This document shows positions 1-7,464 of a stretch of DNA of 33,890 nt, in pieces. Position 1 is the stretch's first letter, and each line of letters opens with the position of its first letter. The DNA is from Dietzia cercidiphylli. Lineage in GTDB: Bacteria; Actinomycetota; Actinomycetes; Mycobacteriales; Mycobacteriaceae. The position numbers and the translations under genes are program-made. The stretch is from positions 1-33,890 of the forward strand of contig NZ_JAALEA010000106.1 in NCBI RefSeq assembly GCF_014145145.1, given 5' to 3'. The notes beneath the pieces are model-generated. The model worked only from the letters and a program-made list of their open reading frames with translations. It made no database searches and was not told the origin of the DNA.

Positions 1-10
1 ACGACGACGA

Positions 11-42
11 GGGCCCGCCGCCGGCGAACCGGAGGCGGGCCC
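11..42 (-). terminator. hairpin downstream of rpmJ
   Basis: Positions 11-19 pair perfectly with 34-42 (9 bp, G+C only), and an inner CCGG/CCGG stem closes a CGAA tetraloop. It lies about 30 nt past the rpmJ stop on the minus strand. There is no clear U-tract, which is common for actinobacterial terminators. A 16-bp perfect palindrome at 51-66 sits between the stop codon and this hairpin. Confidence 0.6.
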
Positions 43-74
43 TCGAGGGTGCGTGGGATCCCACGCGGACGGAC

Positions 75-197
75 TCAGCCCTGGCGGGCCTTGAAACGGG
101 GGTCCTTCTTGTTGATCACGTAGACCTTGCCGCGACGACGGACAACCTGGGCGCCCGGCTTGTTCTTCAGCGACCGAAGGGACTTGCGGACCTTCAT
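75..197 (-). CDS. rpmJ: 50S ribosomal protein L36, zinc-independent (C-) type
   Basis: This is a 40-residue, very basic protein starting [15 protein letters not shown] and ending DPRFKARQG. It matches the YkgO-type L36 that binds 23S rRNA in the large ribosomal subunit. The usual C-x2-C-x12-C-x4-H zinc ribbon of L36 is absent: there are no cysteines at all, so this is the zinc-free paralogue class. The ATG at 197 was chosen because AAGGAGCG lies 6-7 nt upstream and the family length is about 40 residues; an in-frame upward extension to 392 has no support. The gene stands alone, with a hairpin downstream. In other bacteria such paralogues are often induced by zinc starvation through Zur, but I see no AT-rich Zur-like palindrome upstream, so that regulation is not shown here. 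Confidence 0.93.
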   Translation of the reverse strand: MKVRKSLRSLKNKPGAQVVRRRGKVYVINKKDPRFKARQG

Positions 198-400
198 CTG
201 GCGCTCCTTAGGCTCTCGGGGCGGCCGTGATGGCCGCCGACACGACTGGGGATGACTGCGCGACACGTCCGACCCGGAGGTCGGATGCACGACACACAAC
301 TGGTCCATCGTAACGGACTGCCCCGTCAGAACTCCAACCGGCGGAACCGGGCACCTCGCCCGCCCTGTCCGCATGTCACGCAGAAGACACACGGGCTTCC

Positions 401-406
401 TATGCT
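401..406 (+). promoter_or_regulatory. -10 element of leaderless nadE transcript
   Basis: TATGCT ends 6 nt before the nadE ATG at 413, and there is no Shine-Dalgarno sequence. This spacing would put the transcription start on the A of the ATG. Confidence 0.5.
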
Positions 407-412
407 GACGCC

Positions 413-1285
413 ATGACTCAGTCCTCTGCCGCCACCGGCGCTCTCCGCGCGTCCATCATCGCCGAACTCGGCGTTCGTCCCGACATCGATCCGGAGCAGG
501 AGGTGGCCCGGCGGGTGGCGTTCCTGGCCGAGTACCTCCGTAGCACTCCCGCCACGGGTTTCGTCCTGGGGATCAGCGGCGGCCAGGACTCCACCCTGAC
601 GGGCCGCCTCTGCCAGCTCGCCGCCGAGAGACTCCGCGACGAGGGCCTGCCCGACGCCCGGTTCGTCGCCATGCGGCTCCCCCACGGAACCCAGGCGGAC
701 GAGGACGACGCCGTCGCGGCCCTGGACTTCATCCGGCCCGATGCCCGCGTCACCGTCGACATCCGGGCAGCCTCGGAGGCCTCCTCGGTTGCGGCTGCGG
801 CTGCGCTGGAGGACCTTCCCGACCACGGGGGCCCGCTCCGGGACTTCGTCCGCGGGAACGTCAAGGCGCGCCAGCGGATGGTCGCGCAGTACGCGGTGGC
901 CGGGCAGCTCGGCCACCTCGTCGTCGGCACCGATCACGCCGCCGAGGCGGCCACCGGTTTCTTCACCAAGTACGGCGACGGCGGGGTCGACCTGACCCCC
1001 CTGACCGGCCTCACCAAACGGCAGGGCGCAGCGCTGCTGCAGCACCTCGGCGCACCGGAGTCGACCTGGCGGAAGGTCCCCACCGCCGATCTCGAGGATG
1101 ACCGTCCGGGCCTGCCCGACGAGGAGGCACTGGGAGTGACGTACGAGCAGATCGACGACTACCTGGAAGGCCGCGACGGCGTACCGACGGAGGCCGCTGC
1201 CCGGATCGAGCAACTCTTCCTGGCCACCCGCCACAAGCGGGCGGTCCCGGCCACGCCACTGGACACCTGGTGGCGCGAGGGGTGA
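413..1285 (+). CDS. nadE: NH3-dependent NAD+ synthetase
   Basis: This enzyme makes NAD+ from deamido-NAD+, ATP and ammonia in the last step of cytosolic NAD biosynthesis. The 290-residue length fits the short ammonia-dependent NadE class (about 275 residues) rather than the 650-residue glutamine-dependent form, which has an N-terminal nitrilase domain missing here. The N-type ATP pyrophosphatase P-loop SGGQDS is at residues 55-60. Further typical segments are [21 protein letters not shown] around residue 170 and the downstream LTKRQ. The ATG at 413 lacks a ribosome binding site but has a well-placed -10 hexamer, so the mRNA is probably leaderless. A perfect 12-bp hairpin follows. M. tuberculosis is known to use the glutamine-dependent enzyme, so this short form is a difference from it. 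Confidence 0.93.
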   Translation: MTQSSAATGALRASIIAELGVRPDIDPEQEVARRVAFLAEYLRSTPATGFVLGISGGQDSTLTGRLCQLAAERLRDEGLPDARFVAMRLPHGTQADEDDAVAALDFIRPDARVTVDIRAASEASSVAAAAALEDLPDHGGPLRDFVRGNVKARQRMVAQYAVAGQLGHLVVGTDHAAEAATGFFTKYGDGGVDLTPLTGLTKRQGAALLQHLGAPESTWRKVPTADLEDDRPGLPDEEALGVTYEQIDDYLEGRDGVPTEAAARIEQLFLATRHKRAVPATPLDTWWREG

Positions 1286-1289
1286 CGAC

Positions 1290-1317
1290 CCGACGGTCGG
1301 CCACCGCCGACCGTCGG
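1290..1317. terminator. intergenic hairpin after nadE
   Basis: Positions 1290-1301 pair perfectly with 1306-1317 (12 bp) around a 4-nt loop. It lies between the convergent ends of nadE and the beta-lactamase-like gene and may serve both strands. Confidence 0.65.
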
Positions 1318-1340
1318 AGACGACCGGCACCGACGACCGG

Positions 1341-2435
1341 TCACCGCAACAGCGCCCACACCGAGTCCAGCGCATCCGCCGTCCCCGGTACGTCGAAGGC
1401 CTGCGTGGTGAACACCGCCGCGCAGCGGCCCGTGCGCCGGTCGACGTAGCCGATCGTCCCCAGCCCCCCGGCCCAGCCGACGACCCCGTCCGGGCGGATC
1501 TCCACCTGCATCCCGTACCCGCAACCGGGACCGATGAACCCCTCCGCACCGGCGCGCTGCCGCGGGGTCAGGTGGTCGGTCGTCATCTCCTCCACGTACT
1601 CCGGACCCAGGACGATCCCGCCGTCGACCAGGATGTCGAGGAAGGCCAGATAGTCGGCGACGGTCGAGGCCAGGCCGCACGCCAGGGACTCGAAGCGAGG
1701 CGGGTGGGCGAACATGCTCCGGATGTCCAGCGACCGGAGACCCCCGTCGGGTCCGAGCCCGTAGCAGGTGGGGATCCGATCCGGGTCGGCGGTGAAGTCG
1801 CAGTCCGCCAGACCGAGCGGACCCGTGACGTGCTCGGCCACCAACCCGGACACGGTGGCGCCCGTGGCCCGCGCCAGGAGCACCCCGAGGACGTCGCTGC
1901 TGGTGTGGTAGTGCCAGCCACGGCCCGGCTGGTCCACCAGGGGCAGCCCACCGAGCAGCCGGAGGTACTCGTCCGGCTCCATCGGCGGAGCGTAGGGGCC
2001 CGGTGCCACCTGGCGCTCGCTCATGGCGTCGGTCAGCGGGCTGCCCGCGCCCGCCCAGCCGACGCCGGCGGTCATGGTGAGGAGGTGGCGCAGCGTGATC
2101 TGCCGCCCGGCCGGCACGGTGCGGTCGATCGGCCCGTCCGGCCGGGTGAGGACCCGTGGGGCGGACAGCTCCGGCAGGAGTATGGCCACCGGGTCGTCGA
2201 GCGCGAGGATCCCGAGCTCGACCAACCTCAGTGCGAGCACGCCGCCCACCGGCTTGGTGGTGGACGACAGCGGGAACACCGCGTCCTCGTCGAGCGCGGG
2301 GCCGCCGCGCGACCGCGTCCCACCCGCCGCGATCCGCGATCGACCGTTTTCCCGGATCCCGCAGACGTATCCCGTCAGCCGACCGGAGTCGACCAGGGTG
2401 TCGAGTTCCCCGGTGACGGAGGCGAACCGTTCCAT
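1341..2435 (-). CDS. beta-lactamase family serine hydrolase (class C / EstB-like)
   Basis: This 364-residue serine hydrolase has the penicillin-binding-protein / class C beta-lactamase fold. The nucleophile motif SxxK is S58-T-T-K61, within PLSSTTKPVGG. The second motif is Tyr176 in WHYHTSSDVLG, which is the Y-x-x-S-x-DVLG form seen in EstB-type esterases rather than the classical YAN of AmpC. A WAGGLGT segment near the C-terminus stands where KTG or HxG occurs. There is no signal peptide, so it is probably a cytosolic esterase, lipase or peptidase rather than a drug-resistance enzyme; the substrate cannot be told. The ATG at 2435 has TAGGGT 6 nt upstream, suggesting leaderless transcription separate from the GH1 gene, which ends 61 nt upstream. 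Confidence 0.85.
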   Translation of the reverse strand: MERFASVTGELDTLVDSGRLTGYVCGIRENGRSRIAAGGTRSRGGPALDEDAVFPLSSTTKPVGGVLALRLVELGILALDDPVAILLPELSAPRVLTRPDGPIDRTVPAGRQITLRHLLTMTAGVGWAGAGSPLTDAMSERQVAPGPYAPPMEPDEYLRLLGGLPLVDQPGRGWHYHTSSDVLGVLLARATGATVSGLVAEHVTGPLGLADCDFTADPDRIPTCYGLGPDGGLRSLDIRSMFAHPPRFESLACGLASTVADYLAFLDILVDGGIVLGPEYVEEMTTDHLTPRQRAGAEGFIGPGCGYGMQVEIRPDGVVGWAGGLGTIGYVDRRTGRCAAVFTTQAFDVPGTADALDSVWALLR

Positions 2436-2441
2436 GGGCTG

Positions 2442-2447
2442 ACCCTA
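2442..2447 (-). promoter_or_regulatory. -10 element of beta-lactamase-like gene
   Basis: TAGGGT on the minus strand ends 6 nt before the ATG at 2435. No Shine-Dalgarno sequence is present, in keeping with a leaderless mRNA. Confidence 0.4.
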
Positions 2448-2496
2448 CGTCCGGGGTGCCGGCTGGTGAAGGGCTCGTCGGAGGTGGTCCGGGCCG

Positions 2497-3846
2497 TCAG
2501 CCCACCAACCGCGCGAGCGGACCGTGGACGTCGACGGGATGGAGGCAGGTATCGGGGATCGTCCCCAGCGAGCACGTGCCCACCGGCAGGACCGGGCGGT
2601 AGCCCTCCGGGACGCCGCCGCGCGCGATCACGTCCCGGTACGCGTCGACCCCGGAGGTCGGTCTGCGCTCGAGCGTCGGATCGGTGAGCACGTCGACCTG
2701 GTAGAGGCCGAAACGGGAGTCGTAGCTGCCCCACTCGTAGTTGTCGACCAGGGACCAGTGGTTGTAACCGATCACCGGATACCCGTCGGCGACCGCGCGC
2801 TGGATCCAGAAGACGACGTCCCGGAGGTAGTCGCCACGCTCGAAGGAGTCCTCCCGGTGGCCGTTGTGGGTGGGCATCCCGTTCTCGACGATGAACAGCG
2901 GCTTTCCGGGGAAGTGCCTGGCGTAGTGCACGATCGACTCGTACATCCCCTCCGGCTGCGGACGGACCCCGGCGAAGTCGTCCCAGGCCGCGCGGATGGT
3001 GGTGAGGTTGTCGAGCGCGATGCCGTAGTAGTAGTCGACTCCGATGAAGTCAAGCTCGTCGCGGATGTAGTTGAGCAGCAGATCGTCCGTGGCCGGTGCG
3101 AACGCGGGCAGGTACGCCTCGTTGGCGGTCACCATCGCGTTCGGGTCGGCCCGGTGAGCGGCGTGGTATCCCAGCTTGTGGGCCGCGACCACGTTGTCGC
3201 GGAACGCGGTGAACTGGTGCAGCCCGACCAGACCTATGCGGAGTTCGTGGCTGAAGAACACGAGGGGTTCGTTGAAGGTGACCCACATCGTCCCGTCGCC
3301 GGCCCACCGCTCGGTGATGAGCTCGGCGTAGCGACCGAACGCCTCCACCGAGTCCGGCGAGAGGAACCCACCTCGGTCGACCAGCCATCCCGGATACACG
3401 TAGTGGACCATCGTGATCATGGGCGTCATCCCGTGCGCCCGGATGGTGTCGAGGATGCGGTCGTACCGACGTAACGCCTCCTCGTCGTAGCGCCCCGGTT
3501 CCGGCTCGATCCGGGACCACTCCACGCTGAGCCTGAACGTGGTGACCCCCATGTCCGCGGCACGGGCGATGTCCTCGGGGTACCTGTTCCAGAAGTCCAC
3601 GGCATCGTTGACCGGGTCTGCCTCTCCACGCGCCGCGGCGGCGTCGACGTACCGCTTCCAGTTGGAGTCCATATTTGAACCCTCGACCTGGAAACCCGAG
3701 GTCGCCACCCCCCAGTGGAACCCCTCGGCCATCCGCGCCTCGGCCCGCGCCTGCACGGATACCGCGATCAGAGCGGTCGCGACCATCCCTATGGCGAGCA
3801 CCAGCGCGAGCAGAATCCTGGTGACGGCACACTTATGAACACCCAT
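2497..3846 (-). CDS. membrane-anchored or secreted family 1 glycoside hydrolase
   Basis: This 449-residue retaining beta-glycosidase has the GH1 (TIM-barrel) pattern. The acid/base is E193 in TFNEP (190-194), the nucleophile is E321 in IVENG (319-323), and the aglycone/glycone side has W363 and the SLVDNYEW segment (365-372). An early FHWGVATSGFQVEG motif (43-56) is also typical. Residues 9-32 form a hydrophobic segment after a short basic N-terminus, so the enzyme is exported or anchored with the catalytic domain outside; classical GH1 beta-glucosidases are cytosolic. The ATG at 3846 is preferred because CATGTT lies 6 nt upstream. An in-frame ATG at 3864 would add six residues. The substrate could be a plant or microbial beta-glucoside, but the sequence does not show which. 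Confidence 0.9.
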   Translation of the reverse strand: MGVHKCAVTRILLALVLAIGMVATALIAVSVQARAEARMAEGFHWGVATSGFQVEGSNMDSNWKRYVDAAAARGEADPVNDAVDFWNRYPEDIARAADMGVTTFRLSVEWSRIEPEPGRYDEEALRRYDRILDTIRAHGMTPMITMVHYVYPGWLVDRGGFLSPDSVEAFGRYAELITERWAGDGTMWVTFNEPLVFFSHELRIGLVGLHQFTAFRDNVVAAHKLGYHAAHRADPNAMVTANEAYLPAFAPATDDLLLNYIRDELDFIGVDYYYGIALDNLTTIRAAWDDFAGVRPQPEGMYESIVHYARHFPGKPLFIVENGMPTHNGHREDSFERGDYLRDVVFWIQRAVADGYPVIGYNHWSLVDNYEWGSYDSRFGLYQVDVLTDPTLERRPTSGVDAYRDVIARGGVPEGYRPVLPVGTCSLGTIPDTCLHPVDVHGPLARLVG

Positions 3847-3852
3847 CACCAA

Positions 3853-3858
3853 AACATG
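3853..3858 (-). promoter_or_regulatory. possible -10 element of GH1 gene
   Basis: CATGTT on the minus strand ends 6 nt before the chosen ATG at 3846. It supports that start over the ATG at 3864, but the hexamer is not ideal. Confidence 0.3.
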
Positions 3859-3901
3859 ACACATGCCTCGCCGGGCGTCAGCGCTTTGGGCACCGGGTCC
3901 C

Positions 3902-3936
3902 GCATCCGGCGCACGAGGCCCAGCATCCGGCGCACC
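3902..3936. repeat. 13-bp direct repeat in GH1/yccF divergent spacer
   Basis: GCATCCGGCGCAC occurs twice about 20 bp apart in the divergent promoter region. It could be a regulator site for either gene or just low-complexity G+C sequence. Confidence 0.4.
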
Positions 3937-3966
3937 GGTACCGGGTCGGCGGACCCCCGCGGCGAC

Positions 3967-3972
3967 TACCGT
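3967..3972 (+). promoter_or_regulatory. -10 element of leaderless yccF transcript
   Basis: TACCGT ends 6 nt before the ATG at 3979. The intervening GGTGAG is too close to the ATG to be an effective Shine-Dalgarno sequence. Confidence 0.45.
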
Positions 3973-3978
3973 GGTGAG

Positions 3979-4398
3979 ATGCGAACCCTGGGAAACGTGC
4001 TCTGGTTTCTTCTCGCCGGCTGGTGGTTGGCGCTGGCCTACGTCATCGCCGGGATCATCGCCTGCATCCTGATCATCACCATCCCGTTCGGCATCGCGTC
4101 GTTCCGACTCGCGGCGTACGTCCTGTGGCCGTTCGGGCGGCGGACCGAGTTCCGCAGGGATGCCGGTGCGTTCTCCCTGATCGGCAACATCCTGTGGATC
4201 CTGGTGCTCGGCTGGGAACTGGCGATCGCCCACCTGGTCGCCGGGTTGCTGCTGTGCCTGACGATCGTGGGCATCCCCTTCGGCATCGCCTGCTGGAAGA
4301 TGGTCCCGCTGGCCCTGCTCCCCCTCGGCCAGCGGATCGTGCCCATCCGTCACCCTTCGGAGGATCCCTTCGCCGCCGCGCCGGGCGCACGGCGGTAG
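3979..4398 (+). CDS. yccF: YccF (DUF307) inner-membrane protein
   Basis: This 139-residue membrane protein consists of two repeats of the same unit. Each has a N-x-L-W-x-L-x-G-W start, a hydrophobic helix and an IPFGIA turn, first around residues 6-41 and again around 73-110. That internal duplication is the signature of the YccF/DUF307 family, whose biochemical role is unknown. Two to four membrane segments are likely. The start at 3979 fits the family and a -10 hexamer 6 nt upstream; an in-frame extension to 3715 would run antisense into the GH1 gene and is rejected. The last 49 nt overlap the 3' end of the convergent AraC-type regulator gene, leaving no room for a separate terminator. Confidence 0.88.
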   Translation: MRTLGNVLWFLLAGWWLALAYVIAGIIACILIITIPFGIASFRLAAYVLWPFGRRTEFRRDAGAFSLIGNILWILVLGWELAIAHLVAGLLLCLTIVGIPFGIACWKMVPLALLPLGQRIVPIRHPSEDPFAAAPGARR

Positions 4399-5231
4399 GA
4401 GCGGGGGCTCAGGCCGAGGACCGTGCGGAAGTCCGCGCTGAGGTGAGCGTGGTCGGAGTATCCGAGTTCCGCGGCGATCCGGGCGATCGTCACCGACGGG
4501 TCCTCGCGTAGCCGCTGTGCGGCCTCCTGGAGCCGGTACCGACGGATCATCGCCAGTGGCGGTAGTCCCACGTAGCGGTGCGCGAGTCGCTGCACCGCCC
4601 GTGTCGAGACGCCCAGGGCTTCGGCGACCTGGTCCACTCGCACGATCGACCGGTCCGAGGCGACGAGGTCCTCCATCGCATTGGCCATGACGCCGCCGGC
4701 GTCCGGGGCGGCCAGGTTCGCGGCGGCCCAGGCGGAGAAGTAGCGCAGCGCCCGGTCGCGGGCGACGGACTCGCCCTGGTCGATGCTCCGCTGGTCGGTC
4801 CCGCGCTGGTCGGTTTCACTCGTCCGGCCGACGACCTCGTCCACCTGTCCCATCGCCGCCATGACGGCACGATGCAGCTCGGGGGCCTCGAACGGGGTCT
4901 CCGCGTCGCGGAGGCGCCGGGGTTCGGCCGTCAACGAGGCCAGCCCGGCCGGACGGAGCAGGGCCCCGACCGCCCAACCGGTACCGCTCAGGTCGCGGTG
5001 GGAGATGCCGGTCGTCGGTCCGGAGAGGCTGACTCCTTCCGGGTCGACGACGAGATTCGACGCGGGAAACGGCAGCAGCTCCTGCCGGGAGGTCTCCCCC
5101 GGCGCGAGACGCCAGCGCGGGATCCAGAACCAGCGGATGCGGTCACGCAGTTCCCGCGGGGCGTCCTCGCGGTGGAAGGTGGGCAGCCGGTCCGGGTAGA
5201 GGACCCCGCGTCGATCACCGAGATCGGACAT
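4350..5231 (-). CDS. AraC family transcriptional regulator
   Basis: This 293-residue regulator has a C-terminal double helix-turn-helix of the AraC/XylS class: helix-turn-helix 1 near residues 199-219 (VDQVAEALGVSTRAVQRLAHRYVG) and helix-turn-helix 2 near 248-270 (TIARIAAELGYSDHAHLSADF), followed by GLSPRSYR. The N-terminal half resembles the sensor region of AraC proteins that often sit beside VOC or oxidoreductase genes. Residues 139-153 hold a short polar repeat (TDQRGTDQRSIDQG) that looks like a linker. GGAGGGG upstream of the ATG at 5231 supports the start. It is divergent from the VOC protein gene at 5312, which it may control; this is inferred from position only. Confidence 0.9.
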   Translation of the reverse strand: MSDLGDRRGVLYPDRLPTFHREDAPRELRDRIRWFWIPRWRLAPGETSRQELLPFPASNLVVDPEGVSLSGPTTGISHRDLSGTGWAVGALLRPAGLASLTAEPRRLRDAETPFEAPELHRAVMAAMGQVDEVVGRTSETDQRGTDQRSIDQGESVARDRALRYFSAWAAANLAAPDAGGVMANAMEDLVASDRSIVRVDQVAEALGVSTRAVQRLAHRYVGLPPLAMIRRYRLQEAAQRLREDPSVTIARIAAELGYSDHAHLSADFRTVLGLSPRSYRRAPGAAAKGSSEG

Positions 5232-5253
5232 CGTCCCCTCCCCGCGTGCCCCA

Positions 5254-5268
5254 CGCGACTGCGTCGCG
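5254..5268. promoter_or_regulatory. candidate operator between araC-type gene and VOC gene
   Basis: CGCGAC-TGC-GTCGCG is a perfect 6-bp-arm inverted repeat in the 80-bp divergent spacer. It could bind the adjacent regulator, although AraC proteins more often use direct repeats. In G+C-rich DNA a chance origin is possible. Confidence 0.3.
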
Positions 5269-5299
5269 AATCTTCAAGCCGCTCACGTGCATGCTCTCG

Positions 5300-5305
5300 T
5301 AGGTT
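5300..5305 (+). promoter_or_regulatory. -10 element of leaderless VOC gene transcript
   Basis: TAGGTT ends 6 nt before the ATG at 5312. There is no ribosome binding site. Confidence 0.45.
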
Positions 5306-5311
5306 CATCGC

Positions 5312-5818
5312 ATGACAGAGAACACCACGCCCCGGACCGGGGTCACCGGAGAACACACCACCGACGGCGTCCCCCACGGGTCGACCAGCCTCACCCCGTT
5401 CCTCGCGGTCGAGAGAGCGGGTGACGCCCTCGAATTCTATTCCTCGGTGTTCGGCGCCCGGGTGGTCGACGTGACGGAGATGGGCGGGATCGTCGTGCAC
5501 GCCGAACTCGACTTCGGCAACGGCCGGCTCCAACTCGGCGAGCCCAGTCCCCGGTTCGGGCTCGTGCCACCGCCCTCCGGGGAGGTGGCCTGCTATTCGA
5601 TCGGGATGTACTGCGCGGACGTCGACGAGGTGGTCCACCGGGCCGAACTTGCCGGTGCCACGATCCGTGAACCCGTGAGCGACTTCGTCTCCGGCGACCG
5701 GTTCGCCTCGATCCGCGATCCGTACGGCGTCCGCTGGTCGATCATGTCCCGCGTGGAGGACCTGTCGGAGTCCGAGAGCGCACGTCGGGTCGCCGAGTGG
5801 GCCGCGCAGCAGGGATAG
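5312..5818 (+). CDS. VOC (glyoxalase/PhnB-like) family protein
   Basis: This 168-residue protein has one vicinal-oxygen-chelate fold: a LTPFLAVERAGDALEFYSSVFGARVV start (residues 27-52) and a C-terminal FASIRDPYGVRWSIMSR strand (131-147). It resembles the PhnB/YdeN type used as metal-dependent or metal-free binding proteins, including glyoxalase- and bleomycin-resistance-like members. The substrate is not predictable. Residues 1-24 form a polar extension rich in Thr and Gly that is longer than usual. The likely start has no Shine-Dalgarno sequence but a -10 hexamer 6 nt upstream. Its divergent AraC-type neighbour suggests regulated expression. A strong hairpin terminator begins 8 nt after the stop. 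Confidence 0.85.
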   Translation: MTENTTPRTGVTGEHTTDGVPHGSTSLTPFLAVERAGDALEFYSSVFGARVVDVTEMGGIVVHAELDFGNGRLQLGEPSPRFGLVPPPSGEVACYSIGMYCADVDEVVHRAELAGATIREPVSDFVSGDRFASIRDPYGVRWSIMSRVEDLSESESARRVAEWAAQQG

Positions 5819-5825
5819 AGATGAA

Positions 5826-5852
5826 AAGAGCCCGGCCGGTGGCCGGGCTCTT
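5826..5852. terminator. bidirectional terminator (VOC gene / tRNA-Ala)
   Basis: A perfect 12-bp stem (5826-5837 with 5841-5852) encloses a 3-nt loop. The AAAAG before the stem supplies a T-run on the minus strand, so it should stop both VOC transcription and minus-strand tRNA-Ala transcription. Confidence 0.75.
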
Positions 5853-5891
5853 GCTCGCATGAACCATCCGTTGCCGGATCGGTTGCTCGGG

Positions 5892-5964
5892 TGGAGCTAA
5901 GGGGACTCGAACCCCTGACCCCCACACTGCCAGTGTGGTGCGCTACCAGCTGCGCCATAGCCCC
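5892..5964 (-). tRNA. tRNA-Ala(GGC)
   Basis: The minus strand folds as a 73-nt tRNA. The acceptor GGGGCTA pairs with TAGCTCC (one G-U), the discriminator is A, the anticodon arm is CCACA-CTGGCAG-TGTGG with anticodon GGC, and the T-arm has GGTTCGAGTCC. The 3' CCA is not encoded. It reads GCC alanine codons, the dominant Ala codon in this G+C-rich window. Confidence 0.95.
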
Positions 5965-6046
5965 GTATCGGTTGTTCCGCCGCTCACCTCTCGGCGACCG
6001 GCTCGACCAAAGTTACACCATCCCGCTTCGGCCCTCCAAATCGCCT

Positions 6047-6075
6047 CCGGCCCCGCCCTGGACGGGCGGGGCCGG
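6047..6075 (-). terminator. terminator of dsbA-like gene
   Basis: Positions 6047-6058 pair perfectly with 6064-6075 (12 bp, all G+C) around a 5-nt loop, 22 nt past the stop of the thioredoxin-fold gene. Confidence 0.65.
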
Positions 6076-6097
6076 TATCGATCGGCGCGGACCGGGG

Positions 6098-6841
6098 TCA
6101 GGCGAGGATGTTGTCCAGCCAGGCCGGATCGCCGATCTCCACGACCTCGCCCTCGTAGGCGACGGTGGGGGTGGAGACGCGGTCGGTGACCTCCCGGATA
6201 CTGTCCTGCGAATTGTCGGCGGTATCCGAGGCCTTCTCCATCCCGCCATTGGTCTCCACGTTGCCGATGCACTCGACGGTGTCGGCGTTCGCGCCGGCCG
6301 CCTCGGCGGTGGCCGCCAGCTCCCGCGCGGAACGGTCACCGCCGCCCTCGGTGGGCTGCTGGTCGAAAAAGGCGTTCTTGACGTCGAAGAAGACCGGCAG
6401 CGAGTCCTTGGCCGCGACGCACTGGACAGCGGCGATGGCCCGCGTGGAGTACTCGCCCGACGCCGACTGGCGGTCGAGGAAGTTGAGGGTGTGGAACTCC
6501 ACGCGCAGGTCACCGGCCTCGACGGCCTCGGCGATCGGGACGCCGTTCTGCCCCTCGAAGGAGGCACACGCCGGGCACATGAAGTCCTCCCAGATCTGGA
6601 CGGTCGGGGCGGTCTCCTCCCCCACCGCGATCACACCCGTGTCCGAGATCTCGATCAGCTCGTCGGCCGTCTCACCGAACGTGATCGGGTTGGCCTCGCC
6701 GCCCCGCTGGGCCATCCACACGACACCGCCGAGGACCAGGACGGCGACGGCGATCAGCGCCGCGACCGTGATCAGCATCCCGTTGTTCTTCTTGGTCTTC
6801 AGGACCTTCGTGCTCTTGTTACCTGCGGACTTGGCGTTCAC
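6098..6841 (-). CDS. membrane-anchored DsbA-like thioredoxin-fold protein
   Basis: This 247-residue protein has a lysine-rich cytoplasmic N-terminus (1-20), one membrane helix (about 22-43) and an extracytoplasmic thioredoxin-like domain of the Thioredoxin_4/DsbA type. The redox motif is C89-P-A-C92 in WEDFMCPACASFEG. A cis-Pro loop STPTVAYEG lies near the C-terminus. Two further cysteines (VQCVAA and VECIGN) could form a structural disulfide. It is likely to oxidise or isomerise secreted proteins, like mycobacterial DsbA-family proteins. The start codon is GTG at 6841, with GAAAGG about 11 nt upstream; the exact start is moderately sure because this region has no better alternative. The gene appears monocistronic, with its own terminator. 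Confidence 0.88.
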   Translation of the reverse strand: MNAKSAGNKSTKVLKTKKNNGMLITVAALIAVAVLVLGGVVWMAQRGGEANPITFGETADELIEISDTGVIAVGEETAPTVQIWEDFMCPACASFEGQNGVPIAEAVEAGDLRVEFHTLNFLDRQSASGEYSTRAIAAVQCVAAKDSLPVFFDVKNAFFDQQPTEGGGDRSARELAATAEAAGANADTVECIGNVETNGGMEKASDTADNSQDSIREVTDRVSTPTVAYEGEVVEIGDPAWLDNILA

Positions 6842-6967
6842 GTGTGGGTGGGCCTTTCTCTCCTGGGAAACCGTCGGCCCTTTCCGAGCGACTGGCGACT
6901 ACCGAGAGGGTACCGAAACCGCCTGAGTCCTCTTTCAGGTGAGGGCAGGTGGCGAGGCCGAAATGCA

Positions 6968-7002
6968 CCGAGCCCCCGGTCGGTGATCGACCGGGGGCTC
7001 GG
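6968..7002 (-). terminator. tmRNA terminator
   Basis: A perfect 15-bp stem (6968-6982 with 6988-7002) and a 5-nt loop lie directly 3' of the ssrA CCA end on the minus strand. Confidence 0.75.
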
Positions 7003-7007
7003 CCCGA

Positions 7008-7381
7008 TGGTGGAGCTGCCGGGAATTGAACCCGGGTCCTCCGCAGCATCGGCAGGGCTTCTCCGTGCGCAGTCCGCGTTGGCCTCTACTCGGATCTCGC
7101 CCTCATGCGGACATGTCGGCGATGACGATCCCAGTCACTGTTGGATGTCCCGACCCACCCCGTGACCGGGTGAGCCGGTGATCCCTCTAGATGATGCCGG
7201 TGACCGGGGCGAGGGCGACCCCGGGCCGACAGACTACGGGCTCGCTGTCAGGCAGCGAGGGCGTAGTCGCGCTGATTGGTATCGGCGCGTAATTGGTTGC
7301 CACGACGCTTACGGTGGTCTCTGGCCTGCACCGGCACGCTTCCCCTGCGTCAACTCACGTAGTCGAAACCACATCAGCCCC
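7008..7381 (-). ncRNA. ssrA: transfer-messenger RNA (tmRNA)
   Basis: The minus strand begins GGGGCTGATGTGGTTTCGAC and ends with a tRNA-like half, GGTTCAATTCCCGGCAGCTCCA followed by encoded CCA (7008-7010). This gives a 374-nt one-piece tmRNA. The tag reading frame lies at 7286-7248 and encodes ADTNQRDYALAA followed by TGA. The last residues, YALAA, are the protease recognition end shared with mycobacterial and corynebacterial tags. tmRNA works with SmpB to rescue stalled ribosomes and mark the unfinished protein for degradation; smpB is encoded about 0.9 kb upstream on the same strand. A strong terminator hairpin follows. Confidence 0.96.
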
Positions 7382-7464
7382 GTCAGGTCCGCCGACTCTC
7401 ATCGACGGACCACTGACCCTACCCCGACCGGGGCCCCACCGCCAGGGTGAGCTCCGTCTCCACC

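Noticed and set aside
1341-2435. Antibiotic-resistance beta-lactamase
   Set aside because: There is no signal peptide and the second motif is esterase-like (YHTS), so a resistance call is not supported.
7400-7440. Terminator between eamA and ssrA
   Set aside because: Only a short CCCCG/CGGGG hairpin is present; it is too weak to call, and read-through from eamA into ssrA is possible.
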